A model generated the notes under the pieces. It searched no databases. It was not told where the DNA came from and saw nothing but the letters and a program-made list of their open reading frames with translations. From the NCBI RefSeq assembly GCF_026262505.1, contig NC_067205.1, forward strand, positions 10,664,001 through 10,728,000: a DNA stretch of 64,000 nt, in the 5' to 3' direction. Shown here in pieces: positions 10,522 to 21,681 of this stretch (its first letter is position 1; every line of letters begins with the position of its first letter). The position numbers and the translations under genes are program-made. Source of the DNA: Trichomonas vaginalis G3. Its lineage: Eukaryota > Parabasalia > Trichomonadida > Trichomonadidae.

Positions 10522-13500
10522 TTAAACAATGTTAGAATAAGGAATGAATCTGATTGATTCATTTGTAATCACAATGAAAGTGGCTGTTGCGTAGTTGTAA
10601 GTCACCAATTCAATGTGTTCTCTTATCTGCAAGAAGTTGATTGCATTTTCTGGGTGGAAAACTTCGAAATAACCAACTTTGTTGTCATTTGTTACGAAAG
10701 CAATAAAATCTGCTCCCAAACAATCGAAAGAAAACAGATTCACGATTTCCTTGTTGTGTGTGAACTCTCTTATTATCTCTCCATTTACTGACATGACAAT
10801 GAACTTCGTTGCCGTCGAACAAACAATGAAACCATAGTTGTTTGTGATCACGATATGTTCTGCTTCTTCAACAATATGAGTTTTGTTGACGAAATTCGAT
10901 TTCGACATCGAAAGGGAGTGAACACAAACATGGCCATCGATTGTTCCATAAGCGAAGATCTTGTATTTGTTGGATGACGCCAATGATGACAAACGACATG
11001 GAGAATGTGTCAAAACAGTTGGTTTTGGTTTGGATTCGTCCAAAATCGAAATTGTGCAAAAATCTGGGCAGAACAAAAATGAATTTTCGTAATACGAAAT
11101 CATATTTGTTTCGCAGTACAAAACGTAACTTCCTTGTACTTTGTTTTCCCTGTTATAAACAACTGCTTGTCGTTTTTCAGGTGTGTACAAAACTAAACTT
11201 TTTTCTGTGGCAGAAAAACTCGAATTTGGAGTTATTTCCATTGTTTCAACAGAACTTGTGCTGATGACTTTGAAATCATCAGAAAGAAGACAATTAATTG
11301 TCGTCAAAGTATTATTTGACAAGAAAAATGATAGGACGATAGAATTTTCAGCGGTTTCTGTCAAATTACAACTTGTAAACAAAATTTTGTTCTTTGAACT
11401 TGTATTTAATTGTCTCTTGTAGTTTTTCGTTATCATTTTGAGGACATTTTGTCTTTGCGGGTGCAATTTGGAGAAAACTTGTTTATGTTTCGAGTTTCTT
11501 TTACTCATTTCCTTTCCGAAATTCTGGTCAATCCATTTCGGAATTAATTTGGAAGTTCCATGACTTTCCAACAATTTTCTTATGTGAGAAATGAAATCAT
11601 ATCTGTCTTTGCACCAATTTGGAAGATTTCCTGGTAATGTAGGATCGAAATATACTCTGGCATTAACATTCTTCATTTTAGAAATGGATTCAATCGAAAG
11701 ATCATTTGAAATTTCGACGGTTTTTGTAAAGTCATAAACGCAACCAAAAATTTTGAAATCTGACAAAATCGGAGGGAAAATCGGTTGCATTTCAGGAGTG
11801 TTGTTAAATGTTCTTCCACTGAAAATGTTGATAAGCATCAAGTAATCAAATGTGCTCAAATTGGAGATCTCCCATAAATTGGTCAAATTCAAACCGCTGA
11901 ATAAATCTTTTTGTTTGAAAGAAACCGTCATAAATTTGAGATTATTCATCAAATTCTTTGGAAGATTCTTAATAACAGTTTGAGAATCAATGGAAATAAA
12001 ATCAAATAAATAGGATTTTCCATCAACAGTATATATCTCTAAATTGGTCACTTCACCTTTGACATTTTGCCTGGCAAAAACATAAGTAATTCTATTGAAT
12101 TTAATTTCTTTGTAAGAATACGAATAAACGACCAAAATTTTGTCCTTACAAATATGGAATTCCGATTGCAAAATCTTTATACCTTTGATTAAAAACACTT
12201 TGTAAGTCAAAAGTTGGTCATTAATTTGTGGAACAGTCTTGAATTTCTTCTCTGTTGTTCTCTTCTTCTTCAACTGACAGAAATTATATGAATAAGTTTT
12301 GTCTTTAACAAGAACTGTCATAGAAGTAATCATGTTACAAAAATCTTTCAAAGAATTCTCAAATTCATTAACAATTATATTATTTCCATCATTCTTGTAG
12401 TCTTCGAAATGATTAATTGTCATCTCTTCAACAAACTTATTCTGTGAATTCAACATCGAATTCATAGACGCAAATGCCTTTTTCAATGAATTTTTGTATT
12501 TTCTCTCAAAAGCTGACAAATTTTTATCGAAAAATTCAACAGAAGAATTCAATAACTGGTTTCTTTGGTCACTAGGAATAAGATTATTCTGTTTCGTTAT
12601 TCCTATCATGTAATTAAAGAACAAAATATCTCCTGAGTTGAGTTCAAAAGAATTATGAGCATTAACCATTTCATCAAGAAAATTCGATTGAACAAAATTA
12701 TGTTTGTCAGTCTTGCATTCGTAAAACAACTTAACACCATCAATGTCGTAATTAGATAATGCTAAAACATCACCAATATTCTTAAGTGAACTGATTTGAA
12801 TTGGCACTTTTTGAAGTGATTCAAATTTTTCTTTTCCAAAAGGAGAACTCAAATACATTTCTACTAAATTATTTGAGTGCGATTGCATGGATGAATGGAA
12901 GAAAAATGATGCAAAGATTGATAAAATAACATATGAAGTAACATCCGGTTTTGACATAATTGTATAAGCGGCGGTTTTTGTAAACAAAATCAAAACTTCT
13001 TTGTTACAATTAATTAAAGAATCATCAATGAATTTAATGAACGAATACACGTTGAAATACAAAGTAGCGTTGTCTTTTTGGGATTCAATTACTTGGCAAA
13101 TGAAAAGAATGATGAAATTCATGTATTCTTTTGGAATATTGTAACATAAAACAACTGGCCAAAGGAACCAATCAGGACACAAATATAGATTAGGAGATTT
13201 GATTGTTTGACCAATTTTTGTTGCCAAATTTTCCATTTCGTTTAATTCTATTGATAAAATTATCAAAAGATTATATAAATTCGGATATTTCTGGAGATTA
13301 TTCACGAAAAATTCGAAAACTTGTGGTTTAAGATCTCTATTTATGTTCTCTGAGATCTGTTGTGAATATTCAATCATGTTCTGATAGGATATCGAATGTA
13401 AACAAATAATGGCAGATTTGACAATTTCCAAATTGTCACTTTTTACAAATTCTTCCAAAATTGCGTTATATTTATGAGAAACCATTTTTGTTTGAAGGAT

Positions 13501-16500
13501 TGGCTTCGTTATATTGTGTATTATATCGAGCATTATCAATGAAGTTGTTCTTGTCTTTGATGTTGCCAATAAACTGAACAAGTTTCGGAAATCAGATGAA
13601 GTAAAATTGATAAAAGCCGTTCTTTTCATAATTTTTACAAAAATGTCTCTTATTGCCAAGACATTTTTAACTGTGTAACCTTTAGTGAAGTATTTCATTA
13701 TATTGATGGAATGCTCGTAGTTTATATCTTCTATTTTCTCAATGTTTTCATCTTCTTTGTCAAAACACAAAATCATTTTATATTGTGATAATAAAACAGA
13801 GAAAAATGATTTTTGTTTGACCAAATCAGTCAAATTCGGTAAAAGAATCGAATGCCAGTGCTGCAAAATAAAGAATAAGTCATTGTAGTTCTCACAATTG
13901 ACCCACAACCAAAAATTGAATACAAGTTTTGTAAACCATTGAAAATGTAACGCTTCGTATTGAATTGATTCGAAAACGTGGTACAAAGCCAAGTAAAGTT
14001 CGGAGTTCAGTATCATCGGATGCTGCGAAAGATTGGTGGTCATAGTCAAAAGTGAAGTGAAACCAATTTGACTTTTTAGGGATCTTTTGAAGATTGATTT
14101 TATCAATCCCAAAATCAAAGGAGGATATTCGTTGTTGAAAAACTGTTCTTGTCTGAAGAACCCGGCCAATATATTGCCATAATCACCATCAACCATGTTA
14201 TCTAATAAATGTAATGATGGCGTTTTACAATCACTGACATTTATCGTCAAATTTTCAATGTAATTTGAAAAAAGTGACGAATTTACAGCGATTCTTTTTC
14301 TTGGTGTTGTAAAAGTCGACTTGAGACCAGGTGTTGGAATGGAAGACGTTGAAAACAAAGGAACTTTCGTGAAACTCCACGGCTGTGAATACAAAACATT
14401 TATATCGGATTGAGTCAACAATTCCGTGTAAAGATTCAAGTCTCCGAACTCTCCCATTTGAATATCATCCCATTGCGAGTTTTCCATCGGTTCATTCAAT
14501 CCGCCAACAACAAATTCTAACTTGGTCGGATTAAAAGTGAACTCACAAAGGTCTGAATCATTCAAACTTTGGTTGTTTTCGAATGTACTTAGTTTGACCA
14601 TTTGACCATCCATACGAACAATGATTGTATACAAGGTCCACTGTTGAGATGGAACGTTTTTGGCCAAGATTACGGATGTTCTTGTACAATCTGCTTCGTA
14701 TTTCATGAAAATATGGCCAGCAGAGAGGAAACAACGAAGGAGATTGTAGTCATCGTCTGTAATAGTGAATAAGGAGATGCTGGCGTTGGATGCTGTCATA
14801 GGTGTTGCATCAATATTCAATCTTAAGGAAATTGTGAAGCCTTTGTTGAGATCTTCGCCAAATATGCCTTGTACAGAGAACTGTGGATCAGGGGAAGTGT
14901 TCATTGAGAAGGTTTTTGTGGGAGTAATTGCACATTTTCCTAAAAGTATGTCTAAATAGTTGCAAAAATCAAAGGAATGCTGGTCAACGTCTGTAGAAAT
15001 ATAATTGGCCATGATGGTTGAGATAGCAGTTGATGATTTTGAAACTGCCATCGAAGTTATTAATGGCAAGACGTATTTCTCGATATCGCTATGCTCAAGT
15101 GATATAGAAATATCTACATTTCGGTATTTGAAGGTCGCCTTGTCTTTCTTTTGTGAGATGTAGGTCATCAATATCCAATCCAGGTCTCCATCGTGGAATT
15201 GACGGCAGTTGAAGGCCGTGTAGTCGCATAACTGCTTGAATGTCTTAAGAATATCGACGAATCTGGACGATTGACCGAAAACTGCAATAATTAATGGAAT
15301 AACTGAAGGTTCTTTGATGTAAAACCTTGTTAAAGTGGTCATTGCGCAATATCCACTTAACAAAGACATCAATAACAATTCAATTCTTGTTGAAGGCTCT
15401 TCTTTGTCAACTAATTTGATAACTTTGACTAATCTAGCGAACAAACTGCGATTTAAGTAGAATTTATCAACAGTTCGTTCAATGGCTGATAACAATTTGA
15501 TGGTATTTTCAAGAATAAGTCTATCCGGACGTACTTCCAAAATATCCAACAATAATTTCAGAATTGGCCTGAAAGAAATGGACAACCAAGGCTGTTCTCC
15601 GAAGCAATCGGCCATTGTCGTGATGACTACCTGTAAATAATGCAAATAAACGTCACTTTTTGCCTCATTTACACAAAATTGAATTGTTTTATAGTACCAA
15701 TCGATTAAAGGGTTCAATTGGTTTGCGTCATATGATGAATCGAAGTTTGTGAGTGCGTCTCTGACCGCGAAAAAGATTGTTTCAGTCAAATCTGTTTCTA
15801 ATGACAAAGACATGAACAAAGAAACGAAATTCTCGCATGTAAAGCATTTCCATGCCAAGTCTATATTCTTAAACAGCCTAAAAACAAATGTAAACAAAGC
15901 AGATCTCGGTTGATATAAAAATTCATATTTTGTTTGACATAAATTAACGAGATTCTGGCCAAGAACCTTCAGCATTTTCGGGAAAACGAATTTATGAGCA
16001 TCAATGGTCTCTATATTCATAACTCGAACTAAAACTTCGGCTAATAAAATTGGAGTGTTTTCTGTCATCTCTACAACGTCAGGGAGCTCTTCAACATCAT
16101 TCTCTATGACAAAATCAATGAACGCTCTACGTAATCCGTTGATAAAAGGATGTAAATCCGAATTTCCGAAAATTGTCATCGTTGGAGACATAACAAATGA
16201 ACTCATGATGGTGGGAATGAGGGGTTTGATCAAGTTAAGGTTGGCTGCTTTCCTAAATATTAAGAAAAACACACCGTAAATCGAAATTGAAATATTTGGA
16301 TCTTGTGAAGTGCAAACTTTATGAATTAAGGCTTGTAAAACGATTTCTATGGCATTATAACTTGCCTGCTGTAATGATTCGCCAATATCTATCGCAATAT
16401 TAAAGACTTTTTTCGGAATATATTCTTTGAAAACATTTGAAGGGCTTTGGACCTTTGAAAATGGCGGTTCCTCGAAGAATGGGTTGATATCGTTCTTCTC

Positions 16501-17412
16501 AACGATTGAAGTGTATGGCTGAAGCTTTTCTGTGTTTATTATCGAAGTATTTGCGCAATTTGAAGTAAATAAAGGTTGTGTGTTACAAGAAATAACACGA
16601 TCGTATATGCATTCCGGTAAAATGTAGATTTCGTTAAGAATGTTTCGAAAATTATATAATTTTGATAATCTGCATAAAATTCTAACGCACGTAGAGTCTA
16701 ATTTAGTTGTAAACTTATGTAAATACGAAAGAAGGCTGTTGAAATCGTCGACACGTATAAGCTGACGATTTTCAACAACAATTTGTTCTAAAAGCAATTG
16801 TGAATCTCTTGCACAATCAAAACATGGAGAACTTGCAACAGCTTCAAGAAAACTAACAAAGTAATCGTAAAAATCATTCTCAAGTGACGTATTTGTATAA
16901 AAATGAACAACAAGTGGTTGAATGATGCCAGGCGTAAATTGTGTTCTATTTTCTTTAGTAAGAACACAATCTAGGATCTTTTTGAAGCATAGATTGACGA
17001 TTTTGGAATAATCAGTATTATTATTAATTCGATTTAAAAGATCAACAATTGTTTCAAATGCTTCTTGATTACTATAATTGGACGGGTCAGATGTAAATCC
17101 AAGTGAGTACAAGCAAATTACTGTAGTATATAGTTGAAGATTTGTTCGAAATCTTTCTTTAACTCTCAAAATCGCTTTAATTCCTGAAAGATTAAACGGG
17201 AAAGTGTATCCGAAGTTTTTTAATGCCTGTTCTGGATCTTTTCCTTGTTTGACTTCGTCCGTAAATTTCGAAAATTGTTGTTTTTCAAGAGTAGGCGTCG
17301 CTGCAAGGAAACCAATTTCAGGAGAGTTCTCACCTTCCTTAATTGCTGCCTGGAAATCATACCTCATGCTTATTAAATCATAAAGAGGATACTTTCCAGT
17401 TCGCGGACGCAT
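10522..17412 (-). CDS. BEACH-WD40 protein (neurobeachin/LYST-like)
   Basis: The 2,296-residue protein has a long helical, armadillo-like N-terminus. A beta-sandwich region at about 860-1000 resembles the concanavalin-like domain of BEACH proteins. A PH-like region (about 1690-1800) and a BEACH domain (about 1835-1965) follow. The BEACH domain holds the diagnostic block WEISN...FDYLMLINIFSGR...FPPIL and the later WIDQNFG. A C-terminal WD40-like propeller (about 2020-2296) completes it. This domain order is that of LYST, neurobeachin and LvsA-type scaffolds, which act in vesicle fusion, lysosome size and membrane traffic. The BEACH block seems shorter than the usual 280 residues. The frame is unbroken for 6.9 kb. 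Confidence 0.9.
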   Translation of the reverse strand: MRPRTGKYPLYDLISMRYDFQAAIKEGENSPEIGFLAATPTLEKQQFSKFTDEVKQGKDPEQALKNFGYTFPFNLSGIKAILRVKERFRTNLQLYTTVICLYSLGFTSDPSNYSNQEAFETIVDLLNRINNNTDYSKIVNLCFKKILDCVLTKENRTQFTPGIIQPLVVHFYTNTSLENDFYDYFVSFLEAVASSPCFDCARDSQLLLEQIVVENRQLIRVDDFNSLLSYLHKFTTKLDSTCVRILCRLSKLYNFRNILNEIYILPECIYDRVISCNTQPLFTSNCANTSIINTEKLQPYTSIVEKNDINPFFEEPPFSKVQSPSNVFKEYIPKKVFNIAIDIGESLQQASYNAIEIVLQALIHKVCTSQDPNISISIYGVFFLIFRKAANLNLIKPLIPTIMSSFVMSPTMTIFGNSDLHPFINGLRRAFIDFVIENDVEELPDVVEMTENTPILLAEVLVRVMNIETIDAHKFVFPKMLKVLGQNLVNLCQTKYEFLYQPRSALFTFVFRLFKNIDLAWKCFTCENFVSLFMSLSLETDLTETIFFAVRDALTNFDSSYDANQLNPLIDWYYKTIQFCVNEAKSDVYLHYLQVVITTMADCFGEQPWLSISFRPILKLLLDILEVRPDRLILENTIKLLSAIERTVDKFYLNRSLFARLVKVIKLVDKEEPSTRIELLLMSLLSGYCAMTTLTRFYIKEPSVIPLIIAVFGQSSRFVDILKTFKQLCDYTAFNCRQFHDGDLDWILMTYISQKKDKATFKYRNVDISISLEHSDIEKYVLPLITSMAVSKSSTAISTIMANYISTDVDQHSFDFCNYLDILLGKCAITPTKTFSMNTSPDPQFSVQGIFGEDLNKGFTISLRLNIDATPMTASNASISLFTITDDDYNLLRCFLSAGHIFMKYEADCTRTSVILAKNVPSQQWTLYTIIVRMDGQMVKLSTFENNQSLNDSDLCEFTFNPTKLEFVVGGLNEPMENSQWDDIQMGEFGDLNLYTELLTQSDINVLYSQPWSFTKVPLFSTSSIPTPGLKSTFTTPRKRIAVNSSLFSNYIENLTINVSDCKTPSLHLLDNMVDGDYGNILAGFFRQEQFFNNEYPPLILGLIKSIFKRSLKSQIGFTSLLTMTTNLSQHPMILNSELYLALYHVFESIQYEALHFQWFTKLVFNFWLWVNCENYNDLFFILQHWHSILLPNLTDLVKQKSFFSVLLSQYKMILCFDKEDENIEKIEDINYEHSINIMKYFTKGYTVKNVLAIRDIFVKIMKRTAFINFTSSDFRNLFSLLATSKTRTTSLIMLDIIHNITKPILQTKMVSHKYNAILEEFVKSDNLEIVKSAIICLHSISYQNMIEYSQQISENINRDLKPQVFEFFVNNLQKYPNLYNLLIILSIELNEMENLATKIGQTIKSPNLYLCPDWFLWPVVLCYNIPKEYMNFIILFICQVIESQKDNATLYFNVYSFIKFIDDSLINCNKEVLILFTKTAAYTIMSKPDVTSYVILSIFASFFFHSSMQSHSNNLVEMYLSSPFGKEKFESLQKVPIQISSLKNIGDVLALSNYDIDGVKLFYECKTDKHNFVQSNFLDEMVNAHNSFELNSGDILFFNYMIGITKQNNLIPSDQRNQLLNSSVEFFDKNLSAFERKYKNSLKKAFASMNSMLNSQNKFVEEMTINHFEDYKNDGNNIIVNEFENSLKDFCNMITSMTVLVKDKTYSYNFCQLKKKRTTEKKFKTVPQINDQLLTYKVFLIKGIKILQSEFHICKDKILVVYSYSYKEIKFNRITYVFARQNVKGEVTNLEIYTVDGKSYLFDFISIDSQTVIKNLPKNLMNNLKFMTVSFKQKDLFSGLNLTNLWEISNLSTFDYLMLINIFSGRTFNNTPEMQPIFPPILSDFKIFGCVYDFTKTVEISNDLSIESISKMKNVNARVYFDPTLPGNLPNWCKDRYDFISHIRKLLESHGTSKLIPKWIDQNFGKEMSKRNSKHKQVFSKLHPQRQNVLKMITKNYKRQLNTSSKNKILFTSCNLTETAENSIVLSFFLSNNTLTTINCLLSDDFKVISTSSVETMEITPNSSFSATEKSLVLYTPEKRQAVVYNRENKVQGSYVLYCETNMISYYENSFLFCPDFCTISILDESKPKPTVLTHSPCRLSSLASSNKYKIFAYGTIDGHVCVHSLSMSKSNFVNKTHIVEEAEHIVITNNYGFIVCSTATKFIVMSVNGEIIREFTHNKEIVNLFSFDCLGADFIAFVTNDNKVGYFEVFHPENAINFLQIREHIELVTYNYATATFIVITNESIRFIPYSNIV

Positions 17413-17695
17413 TTTTTATACGGTAAAATACCGATAGATCGTAAAGTTTCATAGATTTTACTAACATTATTTGATTTGTTGCAACAAATATATTTATAAA
17501 AAATAATTCAGATCAAAGAAGATTTTTACAAATTTCTCTGAATCTCCATTTTAGATTTTCAATTTGGAATTACCCATGAATTTCCTATTCTTTGTTTGTG
17601 TGTTTTTGGATTTCCATTTGTCAAAATCAGCTATTCTCATCCAAAATATGCAACAAACTTATGATAGTATATTAAAAACAGACAACAATGCACAT

Positions 17696-18718
17696 TTATT
17701 CATTATATACCATGAAAAATGATATATATAAATATTCTTCGCGATCAAAATAATTTACATTAGCATCTGATTGGATTTTGGATTTTGTTACTTCTTCATC
17801 TAAATCAGGGCATCTAGTTATTGGATAGTTTTCATTCACTATTTCCAATTTAGAATCCATAATATCATTTGTTTGAACAACTGCGGCAAATGTCTGTGGA
17901 GTGTTCTCAAAATAGCAATTTGTAAGAGTCAGGCCTTTATCGGCATTTATTAAAATTGGGGATGAAGAAGTTTTAATAACATTATCTATAAAATTAACAT
18001 CAGATACGCTTGAATATCCTGCAAAGTCAATCAAATAGTTTTGACAGCTGCAGTTATATATTGTACAATTAGTGACTTGAAGAAAATGGGAGTTTGAATT
18101 CATACCTTTTCCAAGAACTGTATTATAACTACCGACACAGCTTTCAAAATTGCAAAATGTTACATTGCTTGGAGATAAACAGTAATGAAAATTAAATGCT
18201 GAGTATCCCGAACATTGACATTTAGATATGTTCGAATTTGCTAAATAATTATTAGCAGAAGTAACTGATATAATAGAGTTTCTATGTGAATAATTACCAC
18301 ATTTTGCAAAAGATGAAAGCGTTGTTTTCAATTTTGTATTTCCTGCGTTTATGTACATGTGATGGCCATTATTTGATGAAATACATTTGCTAGAGCATAC
18401 TTTATTTTGTATCAAATATATAGAATTTGTAAGAAATATTGCACCGCCATGATTTGATGTGGATGAAATATTAGTAAAAGTAGTATCTTCAATAACCATA
18501 TGAATAATATATGATGAAGCATAAATAGCCTGCGATATTAAGTTATCAAATATAACATTATTAACGTAATAATAGTATTTTGTTTGATAAGTTACAGGAT
18601 CTTTGCTCTCGATAGACTGATTGTATGGAGTGTCAGGATAGTAATCATCCCATGATCTCGATAATATCGGAGTAATTAATTTTGGCATGCAAATAATGCT
18701 GAAGAAAAGATGATTCAT
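17696..18718 (-). CDS. Beta-helix surface-protein paralogue A, no membrane anchor
   Basis: The 340-residue protein has a short hydrophobic N-terminus that may be a signal peptide, then the motif SRSWDDYYPDTPYNQSI. Short repeats of the type FxNISSTxxHGxAIFLT, rich in Asn, Ser, Thr and Cys, follow. Such repeats suggest a right-handed parallel beta-helix, as in the polymorphic-membrane-protein-like (Pmp) surface proteins of trichomonads. It ends within a few residues of FFMVYN and has no transmembrane span or cytoplasmic tail, unlike the related-looking gene at 51250. It is a tandem copy of the gene at 19713-20735, of identical length and with similar sequence throughout. Its function is not known; adhesion is a guess from the family. 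Confidence 0.65.
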   Translation of the reverse strand: MNHLFFSIICMPKLITPILSRSWDDYYPDTPYNQSIESKDPVTYQTKYYYYVNNVIFDNLISQAIYASSYIIHMVIEDTTFTNISSTSNHGGAIFLTNSIYLIQNKVCSSKCISSNNGHHMYINAGNTKLKTTLSSFAKCGNYSHRNSIISVTSANNYLANSNISKCQCSGYSAFNFHYCLSPSNVTFCNFESCVGSYNTVLGKGMNSNSHFLQVTNCTIYNCSCQNYLIDFAGYSSVSDVNFIDNVIKTSSSPILINADKGLTLTNCYFENTPQTFAAVVQTNDIMDSKLEIVNENYPITRCPDLDEEVTKSKIQSDANVNYFDREEYLYISFFMVYNE

Positions 18719-19712
18719 TTGAAAAATTATTCAATTGTTTGAGCAATTTTAACATACTATTAAATATTGTTCAACGATCATATATCACAAGTTAAATTGC
18801 ATAAAAATTTTAACATTTTGATCGCCCATAAAATATTCAAAGTGTTTTTATAATTACAGAATTACTATTCAAATATTTGAATGAGATTTTAGATTTACGT
18901 TATAGTCTTGAATAATCAGTTATAACTTATTTCATTATATATTACTTTGCTTTGACAAACGATTCAATTTTTTATGTCATTCTACTCAATTTCTTATGTA
19001 TTGAATGTGAGAAAAATTTGAAGGATAAAGTTTTTTATGTATTAAAAAGTCTTTCATGGTATATCATTAGCATTAATTTTATAATTTCAAAAGATAGATC
19101 TTAGTATTTAACGATAATTTTCTTATCAAAAGGTTTATCTATTTTGGATGTATTAAATAAGCTTTCAAATATCTTAATGGTATCTTGTGCTAGAAAATCA
19201 TCAGATGGATCATTGGTAGTACTTGTTTATTGAAAGTATGCCCAGAAAATTAATATTTCATGTCCTCCAATGATTTTTGAGCTATTTTTGCAAATCACTT
19301 TTTAAAGTCACTACTTTCCTTTAGAAGTTTTTAACTGTCTCAACAGACAGGAAAGTATGGAGCAAATCATTGAAATACAAACACTAAAATCTAAAAAAAA
19401 GTTATTGAAAAATCCGGTAGACATTATAAAATCACATATTTTGACTCTTGGATGAAGCTGAGTTCTATCAATCATATGAACAACTAATCTAAAGAGATGA
19501 TTATTTGTATACACATATGGTTTCTTTGGAATTTTTCAAGATTATATCAACAAATCCAAAAGCTGGGTATAATTAGTTAAGAAACATACTGATTCTTTCA
19601 TATTATAAAGGAGGGAACAATATTATTAGCATTCTGAATTCATTCTTACACAATCTGAATTCAATTTCAGGAAAAATAGATACTTAAATAAAAATAGAGC
19701 GGCAAACCGTAT
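18719..19712. other. Intergenic spacer between the beta-helix copies
   Basis: The first 190 bases after 18719 are the duplicated upstream region of copy A. The rest is AT-rich with no supported gene. Confidence 0.5.
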
Positions 19713-20735
19713 TTATTTATCGTATACTATGAAAAAGCATAGATATATATTTTCTCCGCAATCAAAATATTTTTCATGAAAATTGGAATGAATTTTTGAT
19801 TCAATTTCTTCTTCTAATCCAGGACATCTAGAAGCTGGATAATTTTGATTAATTATTTCCACTTTAGAGTCTCTTATTTCGCTTGCATGAACAAATTCAT
19901 TAAACAATTGAGGTGTGTTTTGAAAATAACAATTTGTTAGAGTCATACTGGCGCCAGCATTTATTAGGACTGGAGAAGTTATTGTTTGTAAAGAGTTATC
20001 TATAAAATTGATATTAAATACCATTGAACTTCCATCAAATTTTATCAAATTATTATTACAGCTGCAGTTATGTATTGTACAATCATTGACTTGAAGAAAC
20101 ATATCGGAACGATCTGATCCCTTTCCCAGAACGTAATCAGTTTTACTACTACAGCTATCAATATTGCAATAAGTTATATTGCTTGGAGCTATACAGTAAT
20201 GAAAATTAAGTGCAGAATACGATGTGCATTGACATTTCGAAAAGTTCGAATTTGTTAAATAATTTTTAGCATTTGAAGTAGATAGAACACCAGTACCATA
20301 CATTAAATTACCATTATTTGTAAAAGATGTTAGAAATGTTTTAAGATCTGTTTTACCTGTAATTATATACAAATGCTGACCATTATTTCTTGTAGAGCAT
20401 TTGCTCGAGCATACTTTATTTTGAATTAAATTTATATTAGAAGTTAGAAACATTGCAGTTCCATGATCTTTTGTTGATGAAATATTAGTAAAAGTAGTAT
20501 CTTCAACGACCATGTTTATAGTATATGATTTCGCATATATAGCTTGCGCTGTTAAGTTCTCAAATAATACATTATTAACGTAATAGTAATACCGAGTTTG
20601 ATAAGTTACAGGATCTGCTGTCTGGATTGATTGATTGTAAGGAGTGTCAGGATAGTAATCATCCCATGATCGCGATAATCCAAGGGTTTTTAATTTTCCA
20701 ATACAAATGACACTGAAGAAAAGATGGATTATCAT
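19713..20735 (-). CDS. Beta-helix surface-protein paralogue B, no membrane anchor
   Basis: This 340-residue protein is the twin of the gene at 17696-18718: same length, same SRSWDDYYPDTPYNQSI motif, same Cys pattern (VCSSKC, KCQC, NCSC) and the same C-terminal ending (CFFIVYDK). It starts with a short hydrophobic stretch that could direct secretion. Substitutions are spread evenly and no stop or indel breaks either copy, so both look like functional, diverging genes. No membrane anchor is present, so a secreted form or a truncated relative of the anchored beta-helix proteins is likely. Confidence 0.65.
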   Translation of the reverse strand: MIIHLFFSVICIGKLKTLGLSRSWDDYYPDTPYNQSIQTADPVTYQTRYYYYVNNVLFENLTAQAIYAKSYTINMVVEDTTFTNISSTKDHGTAMFLTSNINLIQNKVCSSKCSTRNNGQHLYIITGKTDLKTFLTSFTNNGNLMYGTGVLSTSNAKNYLTNSNFSKCQCTSYSALNFHYCIAPSNITYCNIDSCSSKTDYVLGKGSDRSDMFLQVNDCTIHNCSCNNNLIKFDGSSMVFNINFIDNSLQTITSPVLINAGASMTLTNCYFQNTPQLFNEFVHASEIRDSKVEIINQNYPASRCPGLEEEIESKIHSNFHEKYFDCGENIYLCFFIVYDK

Positions 20736-21681
20736 TTATAAAAATTCATTATTGTTATGAGCGATTTTGACACTATATTTTATATTTTTTGATTACCATA
20801 TATTACCAGATAATTTGCATAAAATTTTAAAACATAATGATCGCCCCACAATATATTCAAAGTGTTTTTGTAAGACCTCAACTCAAATTTTTGAATGAGA
20901 TTTTAAATTGAATCTACAGGTTTTATCCGAATAATAGCACTGTATTAATCATACTGCATCAATAAAATTATGAAACAAGCAAAAGTGTCACTTTTCATTA
21001 GATTATCATCAAACGCTACTTGAGAATACTTCAATAAAAATAATTAACTTTAGTCAAAACACAATACTTCGATTTCACAACCTGCTCAATTTTTTTAATC
21101 CAATATTCAATTCCTTTTCAATTGAATCTATTAAAAATTTGGGTAAGATCTTCATATGAATTATAAATATTGGGTCTAATACATTGCAACATTTACACTG
21201 TACCATATAACTGTTCAATTATTTGCAATCTTATTTAGAAATTTTTTGGATAATATAAGTGTAAATATGTAGTACCATGATGAACAAAAATAGAATCGAT
21301 AGCAGCTGGATATTCATCTTATTCCGGAATTGAGAACTGATTCAATGATCTTGCCTCTTCTCTCAAATTTGGAATCAAATGATGTCTGCGTTGATTTCTG
21401 TCATGAGCTTTTGAACATGTAGCATAGACTAGCTAGTATTATCATGAAAACGAATCTTCATTCCCGATGAAGCAAGCCTGAGGAATTTTGATTATGGAAG
21501 CACGATCTTCTGTTTATTCAATAATTCCTCATGAATCATTTAACACTTGTAAAGTGAGAGTTTCATCATCAATTTCACAAATTTCTTTACAGAATGGATG
21601 ATTTTCAAGAAACATCAAAATTTTATGATATTTAATGTTTAAATTATTAATATCAAGAATTTTTCTACTTTTTTTTTTCAT
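20736..21681. other. Intergenic, AT-rich
   Basis: The first 180 bases mirror the upstream region of paralogue A. The part around 21300-21620 is somewhat less AT-rich and may be a decayed coding stretch, but frames on both strands are broken and I recognise nothing. Confidence 0.4.

Larger units (their letters stand above)
17690..20915 (-). repeat. Tandem duplication carrying the two beta-helix genes
   Basis: Two direct copies of about 1.2 kb (roughly 17690-18900 and 19708-20915) hold the paralogous 340-codon genes. Similarity extends about 180 bases upstream of each ATG, including ATCGCCC and ATTCAAAGTGTTTTT blocks, so the promoter was copied with the gene. The about 0.8-kb segment between the copies has no clear counterpart. 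Confidence 0.75.
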
